Shown piece after piece: positions 1-7,900 of a stretch of 64,000 nucleotides of DNA. Within the stretch, counting starts at the first letter, position 1; the number at the start of each line of letters is the position of its first letter. Under the pieces are notes generated by a model, which had not been told where the DNA came from, did no database searches, and saw only the letters and a list, made by a program, of their open reading frames with translations. The position numbers and the translations under genes are program-made. The stretch is from Thermococcus eurythermalis (lineage in GTDB: Archaea > Methanobacteriota_B > Thermococci > Thermococcales > Thermococcaceae): positions 1,488,001 to 1,552,000 of the forward strand of contig NZ_CP008887.1 of assembly GCF_000769655.1 (NCBI RefSeq), read 5' to 3'.

Positions 1-2
1 AT

Positions 3-32
3 GAAAAGTGGGCGGAGGAGTTCGGGGGATAA
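3..32 (+). CDS. C-terminal tail of an upstream gene (partial)
   Basis: Reading frame 3 gives nine residues ending in AEEFGG and a TAA stop at 30-32, directly before the AT-rich promoter of the kinase operon. The codons look coding and the tail is acidic, as is common for soluble Thermococcales proteins. The rest of the gene lies outside the window, so no function can be given. Frame 1 also opens with an ATG but closes after 16 codons and runs through the promoter-like AT stretch, so I do not favour it. Confidence 0.3.
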   Translation, partial: EKWAEEFGG

Positions 33-66
33 ATTTTTGATGAGAATTTGAGTTTAGGGAGGAACG
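28..66 (+). promoter_or_regulatory. Promoter and RBS of the kinase/phosphatase operon
   Basis: An AT-rich box A candidate (ATAAATTTTT, 29-38) is followed about 22-25 nt later by the leader and by GGGAGG (58-63), seven nt before the GTG start at 71. No comparable promoter is visible between the five downstream genes, which overlap one another, so this is inferred to drive the whole 71-9309 unit. Confidence 0.4.
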
Positions 67-70
67 TGAT

Positions 71-1531
71 GTGAGTGCCGCTGAATTTATCTTGGTTGGG
101 GTGTTTTATCTGGGATACTTGTTCTCAATCATTATAACAATAAGAGACATTGCACAGCGAAAGGATATGGGATTAATAAGAAAGGTTGTATGGGGTTTCT
201 TTTCAGTACAACCCCCTATATTTGGCGCGGTTGGATATTGGTTGTTTACCGGGGCACTTGAGCGAAAACTAAAACACAAAAAAGGCAACAAAAAGGGGTA
301 TGAAAAATCTACAACTTCTATTGGTACTAAGGCAAAAAAGCCCAAACTAGAGAAACACACAAGACCTCCATTAAACTTTCCACCCGAGCTCTTGAATAAG
401 TACGAGCCCTTAGAATTCCTCGGTGAGGGCGGTTTCGCCAAGGTCTTCAAAGTCAAGAGAAAATCCGACGGAAAAATCATAGCCCTCAAGGTCTCCAGAC
501 TGGATGAAAAGGCGAAGAGGTTCTTTCTCAAGGAGGTCCAGGCCTGGCGCCTGCTCAATCATAAAAACATTGTCAAGCTCTACAACGCCTACGACGAGCC
601 ATTACCGCACCTCGAAATCGAGTTCGTGGACGGAATCCAGCTCGACGGTGAAACCATCAGGGACCTCGGTAAATACCCGAAGCCAGCCAACGAGGAGACC
701 GCCCTAAAGCTTGTTAGGGGCATCGCCGAGGGTCTTAAGCACGCCCACAGCAAGCAGGTCTACCACCGCGACCTTAAGCCACAAAACGTTCTTATTACCT
801 CAGACCTAACGCCCAAGATAACCGACTGGGGTTTAGCGAAGGTTGGAGCCGTCTCAACTACTGCCACCACAACCAAGGGATTAACTCTGCTTTACGCTAC
901 TCCTGAACAGCTTGATGATGAAACTTACGGCCACACCGACCAGAGGACGGACATCTACCAGCTCGGCCTCATCTTCTACGAACTTCTAACGGGCAAACTC
1001 CCATATCAGGGGACTTCACCGGCGGTTGTGATGGCTAAGGTGATCAACCCCGCCGTGAAGCCAAAGCCGCCGAGCCACTTCAACAAGGCTTTGGCAAAAT
1101 ACGACGGCATCTTTGAGAAGCTTCTCGCGAAGAGGAAGGAAGACCGCTACCAGAGTGTCGAGGAGTTCCTCAGGGATTTAGGACTGGTGAAGAAGCTCGA
1201 AGAGGAGAAAAAGGCCCTTGGGAAGGAGATAGAGAAGACAAAGACTACGATGAGTATAACCACCGACAGCAAGGAGCTCAAGAAGCTCATGAGCCAGCTC
1301 GTGGAACAGCTGAGCAGGAACGCCCTTCTCCACGCCCAGCTAAACGACAAGGCCGGACTCATCAATGCACTGGAGGATCTGAAGGCCTTCTCTAAGGAGC
1401 ACAGGGAGGAGCTAGAGAGCGCAATACGGCAGTTCAAGCTCATGATGCGCGAGAGCGTGCCGATAAGCAAGTCCACGCTGGACGAGCTTAGGGTTCTCCT
1501 CCACAGGGTGGAGAAGGAGGCCGAGGGATGA
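71..1531 (+). CDS. Membrane-anchored Ser/Thr protein kinase
   Basis: Eukaryotic-type protein kinase of 486 aa starting at GTG 71 behind GGGAGG. Two hydrophobic segments (about residues 5-27 and 40-58) anchor it in the membrane. A basic linker follows, then the kinase domain (about 111-370) with glycine-rich loop GEGGFAKV, VAIK-type lysine in IALKV, alpha-C glutamate, catalytic loop HRDLKPQN (about 233) and DWG in place of DFG (about 252). These residues predict an active kinase. The last 110 residues are a charged helical domain that recurs at the C-termini of the proteins at 3732 and 4963, so it is a family-specific module. It overlaps the next gene by ATGA. It has no ectodomain, so any ligand must be sensed through partners or the membrane. 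The substrate is unknown. Confidence 0.88.
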   Translation: MSAAEFILVGVFYLGYLFSIIITIRDIAQRKDMGLIRKVVWGFFSVQPPIFGAVGYWLFTGALERKLKHKKGNKKGYEKSTTSIGTKAKKPKLEKHTRPPLNFPPELLNKYEPLEFLGEGGFAKVFKVKRKSDGKIIALKVSRLDEKAKRFFLKEVQAWRLLNHKNIVKLYNAYDEPLPHLEIEFVDGIQLDGETIRDLGKYPKPANEETALKLVRGIAEGLKHAHSKQVYHRDLKPQNVLITSDLTPKITDWGLAKVGAVSTTATTTKGLTLLYATPEQLDDETYGHTDQRTDIYQLGLIFYELLTGKLPYQGTSPAVVMAKVINPAVKPKPPSHFNKALAKYDGIFEKLLAKRKEDRYQSVEEFLRDLGLVKKLEEEKKALGKEIEKTKTTMSITTDSKELKKLMSQLVEQLSRNALLHAQLNDKAGLINALEDLKAFSKEHREELESAIRQFKLMMRESVPISKSTLDELRVLLHRVEKEAEG

Positions 1532-3735
1532 AGAGGGTCTTGCTCGCCTTTTTTCTTACCCTCCTCTTGGTGATTCCCGTGAAAGCCTGGGAGTTCAGTT
1601 TCCCTCCTCAGGAGCACCACGCAGGGAAGCTCAGCGACGCTGCAGTGCTCGATGGGTTCATATACGCAATCGGCGTTGAGACTTACGTAAGCACCTTTGA
1701 AACGGTCCATTTAGGCCAATGGGTCGGCAACACCACCCTCTTCAAGATAGGTTCGGATGGGACTCCGCTGGCAAAATACACGATTCTCGGTGGGTTCTGT
1801 GACGAGGAAACCTGGCCGAGCTACGGAGTTGAGTCATTCGGCGATGAGGTAATCGTGTCCGGGATGTCATGCGTTCCGAGGTTTAAGAACATGACCTCAT
1901 GGGTTATGGCCCTCGACGGGGATGGAGATTACAGATGGGGAACCTCACTTCCTGGCTACATAACCCATGTAAAAGTTTGGAACGGCTCCGTTGTGGTTGC
2001 GATTGCCTACGGGACGGAAGCAATGCGGAAACCCGTAATCCTGTGGATGGACCCTAAAAGCGGGAGAATCGAGAGGGCGTACTCACTTCCCCAGAATCAC
2101 GTGATACTCACGTTCGAGATAGATGAAAACGGGGAGGTAATTGCCGCTGGTTACGACGAGCACATGCTCTCTTGGGCCGGAATAATCTACCCGAACGGCA
2201 CGGTTAGGTTGTGGGAAACCGGCCTGGAGGCGTGGGACGGCCCCTCAGTGTGGGCCGTTGGAAACAGAAGTAATTTCCTAATCGCCGTTGGGTGGAGCAA
2301 CGGAACGTACCTCATCAACCCGATAACCGGCGATTCGTCCTTTGTGGAGGATGTTTACCCCTATTATTTTGCCCTGATGAACGGCAGTCCCGTTATGGCC
2401 ACCTACTACAGAATCAACGAATCCATTCTCGTCAGGCTGAACTGGAATGGGAGCGTTGGTGGAACGCACTTCCTGGGGAACTTCACAGTTCAGTTCGTGA
2501 GCGATGGACTGATGGGAGGGCATAAGGGATGGCATTACTACCTGGCCCCGTTCCGGCTTGGACGTGAGACCTCTTTGAGCTTGGGAACCCTGCCCGTCGA
2601 AGCTAAAATCGTGGAGAGAACGTACTCCCTTGAGCCCATCAATGTGAGTGTCGAGTCCTTTGAGCCGGTAATAATAACGGAGAACCTGAACGGACGGCTG
2701 AAAGATATGAATAATTCAACGCCCTCCAACCTGACCGCCGTTTTACCCGGTGCTAATCTCACTGAAAACTGCACAACCACCGCCCCCTCGTTGGGCCGCA
2801 ACTCAAGGGCGACGCTCGTTCGTAACGTATCCCTTGAATCGTCCACCGGAACGCCAACTCAAGCCCCTGTTGGGGATGGCTCCTCACATCTGCCGTTGGT
2901 TCTCGGGTTTCTACTCGTTGTGGCCGTTGGCGTGGCCTATCTCTACCTGAGCAGAGACAAAGGTGGAGGTGGAATCGAGATGAGAACCCAAACGGGGGAG
3001 ATAACCAAGGTAAAAGCCGGTAGAGCTTTCGGGATAAGCCACGTTGGGGCTAGGAACAACAACGAGGACAACTTCCTAATCATGAAGCTTCCCGATGCGT
3101 ACCTCCTTGCGGTGGCCGATGGCCTTGGTGGCCACAACGCCGGTGAGGTTGCGTCTCGTATGGCCGTTGAAACCCTCAGGGAAGTCTTTAGCGGGGAATA
3201 CCAGAAGGGGATGAGCGACGATGAAGTTAGGGAGCTCCTGAAGAAAACCCACAGGCTCGCCCACAACCGGATAAAGGAGAACGCCGTCGGCGAAAGGGAG
3301 GGAATGGGGACTACCCTTGTTTCCGCCCTCGTGAGGGGCGGAAAGGCGATAATAGCGAACACAGGCGACAGTAGGGCTTACCTAATAAGGGACGGAAGAA
3401 TCGTCGAGAGAACCAAAGACCACTCCCTCGTCCAGGAGATGGTTGACAGGGGCGAGATAACCCCTGAGGAAGCCAAGAGGCATCCATTAAAGAACATAAT
3501 CACAAAGGCGCTGGGTATTGACTTTGGAGTTGACACCTACGAGTGGGAGCTCGGGCAGGGAGACGTTCTTCTTCTCAGTAGTGATGGACTGCACGATTAC
3601 GTGGACGAAGAAAGAATAGTGGAGATAGCCTCAACCGGAAAAACAGCGGAGGAAATAGCCACGAAGCTCGTTGGGGAGGCACTACCGGTTACAAAGGATA
3701 ACGTGACGGTTGTCGTGTTGGTGATGGAGAAATGA
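1528..3735 (+). CDS. Transmembrane PP2C phosphatase with secreted ectodomain
   Basis: 735 aa. An N-terminal signal peptide (1-20) is followed by a roughly 430-residue extracytoplasmic region rich in aromatic and glycine residues and NxT/S sequons, resembling a beta-propeller in its repeated strand-like segments (inference). Then come a Thr/Ser-rich linker, one transmembrane helix (about 456-477), and a cytoplasmic PP2C domain (about 500-735). The PP2C metal-binding motifs are complete: NED near 513, DGLGGH near 531, GDSRAYL near 612, SSDGLHDY, and the terminal DNVTVVV. It should dephosphorylate Ser/Thr residues, presumably on the kinases encoded on both sides. Start ATG 1528 overlaps the kinase stop by four bases, implying translational coupling. 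A receptor-like phosphatase of this form is unusual; the ectodomain is not one I recognise. Confidence 0.85.
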   Translation: MKRVLLAFFLTLLLVIPVKAWEFSFPPQEHHAGKLSDAAVLDGFIYAIGVETYVSTFETVHLGQWVGNTTLFKIGSDGTPLAKYTILGGFCDEETWPSYGVESFGDEVIVSGMSCVPRFKNMTSWVMALDGDGDYRWGTSLPGYITHVKVWNGSVVVAIAYGTEAMRKPVILWMDPKSGRIERAYSLPQNHVILTFEIDENGEVIAAGYDEHMLSWAGIIYPNGTVRLWETGLEAWDGPSVWAVGNRSNFLIAVGWSNGTYLINPITGDSSFVEDVYPYYFALMNGSPVMATYYRINESILVRLNWNGSVGGTHFLGNFTVQFVSDGLMGGHKGWHYYLAPFRLGRETSLSLGTLPVEAKIVERTYSLEPINVSVESFEPVIITENLNGRLKDMNNSTPSNLTAVLPGANLTENCTTTAPSLGRNSRATLVRNVSLESSTGTPTQAPVGDGSSHLPLVLGFLLVVAVGVAYLYLSRDKGGGGIEMRTQTGEITKVKAGRAFGISHVGARNNNEDNFLIMKLPDAYLLAVADGLGGHNAGEVASRMAVETLREVFSGEYQKGMSDDEVRELLKKTHRLAHNRIKENAVGEREGMGTTLVSALVRGGKAIIANTGDSRAYLIRDGRIVERTKDHSLVQEMVDRGEITPEEAKRHPLKNIITKALGIDFGVDTYEWELGQGDVLLLSSDGLHDYVDEERIVEIASTGKTAEEIATKLVGEALPVTKDNVTVVVLVMEK

Positions 3736-4214
3736 GCAGAAATCACGTTTCCGCGATACTCCTCTTGGTTTTCATTATGATGGTCATCCCATACGCCAGT
3801 GCAACAACAGTTGGGATAGACCTCGCTCACGGCGAGAATCCAAACTGTCTCGTCCCAGTGGTTTATAAAAACCAGACGTACCAGCTCGACTTAATCTTCT
3901 ATGAACTCCTGACAGGAAAGCTCAAGAAAGCCATCCAAGTAACGACGGACCGGTCGGAGGTTCAAAGGCTCGTCAGGAAACTCGTTGAAGGACTCGGAAG
4001 GAACGCGGTCCTTTCGGCGAAGCTCAACGACAAGGCAGGCCTGATTAGTGCGCTTGAGGAGCTCAAGGAGTTCACTCGGGAAGAAAGGGGCGAGGTTGAG
4101 CGGGCGATTGAAACCGTCGAGCTCCTCCTGATGGAGGGTCTTCCGATTTCCCCGGAACTCGTTGAGAGGGTGGAGGTTCTCGTTGACAGGATTAAACGGG
4201 AGGTGGAGGGATGA
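3732..4214 (+). pseudogene. Internally deleted receptor-kinase remnant
   Basis: This 160-codon open frame is a chimera of pieces. Residues 1-24 are a signal peptide, about 25-48 look like the start of a secreted domain (GIDLAHGEN), and from residue 50 it switches abruptly to the kinase subdomain IX segment YQLDLIFYELLTGKL, nearly identical to the kinases at 71 and 4963. It then jumps again into the C-terminal helical module found in both kinases (NDKAGLISALEELK). The glycine loop, HRD and DWG motifs are absent, so it cannot be a kinase. The simplest reading is an ancestral third receptor kinase that lost its ectodomain, transmembrane helix and most of the catalytic domain by in-frame deletions. 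The frame and the ATGA overlaps at both ends are preserved, so it may still be translated, for instance as a secreted helical fragment. Confidence 0.7.
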
Positions 4215-4975
4215 GACTGATACTGCCCGAAAGCCCACACATGGAGTTCAGCGGGGCCGGAACTGACTTCGTTTACGGGATAACCCATGTTGGGGGGCGG
4301 AAACACAACGAGGACGGCCTGCTCATCATGAAGCTCCCCGACGGCTACCTGCTCGCGGTCGCGGACGGACTGGGCGGTCACAACGCCGGGGAAGTCGCTT
4401 CTAGGCTGGCCCTGGAAACCCTTGCGGAGGTCTTTGAAGGGGAGTACGTTGAAGGCCTTGAAGAAGACCTTCTCGCGATTCTCCTGAAGAAGGCCCATGA
4501 GGTTGCCCACTCCGTTGTTAGAGAACGGGCAAGGGGACCACTTGAGGGAATGGGGACGACCCTCGTCTCGGCTGTAGTTAGGGGAAGGACCGTTATCGTT
4601 GCCAACACCGGCGACAGCAGGGCGTACCTGGTTTCCGGAGGGAAACTCGTCGCGAGGACGCTCGACCACTCTCCTCTTCAGGAGCTCGTCCTCATGGGGC
4701 AGGTCAGCGAGGAGGAGGTCATGTACCACCCGCTCAGGAACAGGGTGAGCTCAGCCATTGGAAGGCACCTAATGGTTGACCTCTACCGCTGGGAAGCCGG
4801 ACCCGGCCACATCCTCCTTCTCAGCACGGACGGTCTTCACGACTATGTCTCAAAGGAAGAAATCCTGCGGACGCTCATCCCTGGGAAAACGGCACGTGAC
4901 CTCGCCAAAACCCTCGTGGAAAGGGCCCTGACTGTCACTGAAGACAACGTAACGGTGGTGGTGTGGAGATGGTGA
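4211..4975 (+). CDS. Soluble PP2C-family Ser/Thr phosphatase
   Basis: 254 aa, essentially one PP2C domain with no signal peptide or membrane segment, so cytoplasmic. Metal-binding motifs are intact: HNED near residue 32, DGLGGH near 52, GDSRAYL near 134, STDGLHDY, and EDNVTVVV at the C-terminus. It is clearly paralogous to the PP2C domain of the transmembrane phosphatase at 1528 (shared LPDxYLLAVADGLGGHNAGEVAS stretch, read as two motifs). It starts at ATG 4211, overlapping the preceding stop, and its own stop lies inside the next gene. It probably opposes the kinases of the operon by removing phosphate from their activation loops or substrates. Confidence 0.9.
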   Translation: MRLILPESPHMEFSGAGTDFVYGITHVGGRKHNEDGLLIMKLPDGYLLAVADGLGGHNAGEVASRLALETLAEVFEGEYVEGLEEDLLAILLKKAHEVAHSVVRERARGPLEGMGTTLVSAVVRGRTVIVANTGDSRAYLVSGGKLVARTLDHSPLQELVLMGQVSEEEVMYHPLRNRVSSAIGRHLMVDLYRWEAGPGHILLLSTDGLHDYVSKEEILRTLIPGKTARDLAKTLVERALTVTEDNVTVVVWRW

Positions 4976-7900
4976 ATGCAAAGGCTATGCTCGTTATCGT
5001 GTTGCTGTTATCTTCCCTCTTTCCGCTAAGTCCAACCCTTGCTCAACCTATCCAGGGGGATGAGCTTAAAATCGCGTACCTTGCCGCCCAGGGTAGCCTC
5101 TTCATGGGTGTCTTCAACCCGTCCCCGAGCGGAATGACCGACGTTTACACCCACCGCATCTGGTACTTCCTCAACGACCCGCCCTACGTGATGGGACCCG
5201 ACGGAAGCTATCACAGCTACCGCTGTCAGCTTGTCAGTGTCAATTACAACGTTCAGGTTCCGGGCGATGCCGTAATCTGGAATGACACCCTCGGCGAGTG
5301 GACCTCCCCATACGCCGGCAGAACAGCCAGGAGTGCCGTCACCTGGAAGTGCGGTCTCGGAACCTGGGTTGACGGTCAGAAGATAACCCTCGCCGACTAC
5401 TTATTCGCCTACGCAATGGACTGGGAATGGAGCCATGAAGGGGGAGCGTACTACGACCAGAGCTGGAGCGCCAGCGAGGCCGGCAAGCTCCAAGGAATCT
5501 ACGGTCTCGAGGTGAAAGCCGTCACATCTGATTACGTTGAATTCACGGTCTACCAGGATTATGCAGTTCCATACAGCAGGTGGGCCACCGCCGTTAACTA
5601 CGTCCCATACCCGGAGTTTCCCTGGCAGCTCTATTATGCAGCCTCCGAGCTCGTGGCAAAGGGATACGGCGGCAAGATGTTCTCGTGGAGCTCGAAGTCC
5701 GTCAACGGATACCAGCTCAACCTGATAGACGAGGAACAGATGGAGTACATTTCGGGCATGCTCTCAAGGCTAAAGGATGAAGCTCCTATTCCGGGCCCCC
5801 TGTCGGAGCTTTCAAGCGTTCTCGGAAAATGGGGTCTGGACTACTACCACTCCGGCCTTCAGGATGCAGAAAGCGGGTACTCGGCCCTGATAGGCTGGAT
5901 TTCAAACCACAAAAATGCCCTCGTGACCAATGGACCGTACTACGTTGAGGACTACGACGCTGAGGATATGAAGCTCGTCCTCAAGCTCGCGAACAACAGA
6001 AGGGTCGGGTTCCCAGACACCGTTAACGGTAAGACCCTTCCCTGGGAGCCGTACTGGAGAGAGATTGACGTTTACGGCGTTCTCAACGACTACACGGCTA
6101 TTCTCTCCGTGGCTAAAGGCGAGTACGACCTGTACTGGTTCACCAGGCCGTATAGTACTTTGTCCAGTGTGGTTCAGGAATACGGCAAGAACATCAACCT
6201 GATTAAGGCTATCTTCACCTGGTGGAGCATCAACCTCAACCTCGCAGGAGACTCCACGACAGGCCTCGTGGAAACCTCCAACGGAACCCGCTTTAACCCG
6301 TTCGCGCTCCGTGAGGTCAGGTTTGCTATGAACTGGCTCATCAACAGGCAGTACATCGTCAGCCAGATCCTCCAGGGAAGCGGTGCTCCAATCTACGGCC
6401 CAAATCCAACGGGCCAAGTTAACGCACACGAGAATTACGTAACCGTTGCGAAGGCTATGGGAATAACCTCTCAGGGTGACGAGAACTATGCCATCAAGAT
6501 GATTGACGAGGCCATGACCAGGGCATCCTCAGAACTCTCAGACTTAGGACACACCCTTGAGAAAAGGGACGGTGTCTGGTACTTCGACGGTCAGCCGGTT
6601 ACCGTGAAGATTATTGCTCGTGTTGAGGACGAGAGGCTTGATGAGGGCAAGTACCTTGCCCAGATACTCCAGAAGGCGGGCTTCAAGGTTGACCTCCTCC
6701 AGTGGCAGAGGAGCCAGGCCAGCAGGATGGTTTACAGTAGCGACCCCAAGGAGCTTCAGTGGCACGTTTACACTGTGGGTTGGGTCGTCAGCGGAATTCA
6801 AGACATCACGGACCTCGCCTGGGACTTCTGGTACTACGGCAGTTACGTCGCTCCAAATTGGGGTTCCAACTACCACAACCCAGTAACGGTCAGAGACGTT
6901 CTCAACGCTATCGCCAGCGGTGACGTTGCCAGGTTCATCAGCGAACTAAACCTCAAGTACTACAACACTCCGAATAAGCTCAAGCCTCTCCTCGACTGGA
7001 CAGGCTACGACCTTGCTAACTTACTCGCCTACGCTAAGTGGACAAAAAACGGATGGACAGTGAGCGTATGGAGCATTGACCAGTTCTGGGACCTCTACAA
7101 GCTCGCCTACGCACTCCACCTCTACAACGCCCCCAGAATCTACACGGCCGAGGTGTGGAACTTCTACATCACCAACAAAAGGGTGAAAGTTGGAATCCCC
7201 GACCCAGTTACAGGACTTGGAAGCTTCCTTGCCGTCCGTTCGCTTGAGCCCGCTGAAACATCGGTGTCAGGAGGAACAACAGGAACAGAAACAACGACTT
7301 CGGCATCTCCACAGGTGCAGGGTGATATGGGAACAATCGAAGTAGTCTCCATACCTGCAGGCGCTGAGGTTTACGTTGACGGAGGCTACCAGGGAATAGC
7401 ACCAATAAACGTCAGTGTATCCCCTGGGACGCACAGGGTTCAAGTGAAGATGCCTGGCTATGAGGAGTACTCGACGACGGTCACGGTAGATGCCGGAAAA
7501 ACCGTTGTTCTAAACGTAAACCTGGAACCCAAATCCGGAACCCTCGTAGTTGACTCAACACCCTCGGGAGCCAGCGTTTACGTGGACGGCACCTACCGCG
7601 GGACTACTCCCCTGACCGTTGAGCTACAGCCGGGCCAGCACACGATAAACGTGACTCTCGAAGGCTACAAGCCATACTTGGCAACGGTCAATGTTCCTCC
7701 AGGTGAAACCGTAAAGATAACGGCGAAGCTTGAGAAGAAAATCGCGACGGGGACGGTTTGGATAAATTCTCAGCCCACAGGAGCGGACGTCTACGTTGAC
7801 GGCACGTGGCGCGGGACAACACCGCTGACGCTCACCCTTCCACCGGGTACCCACACGATAGAAATCCGGAAGGAGGGCTATCCACCGACCAGAAAAACGG

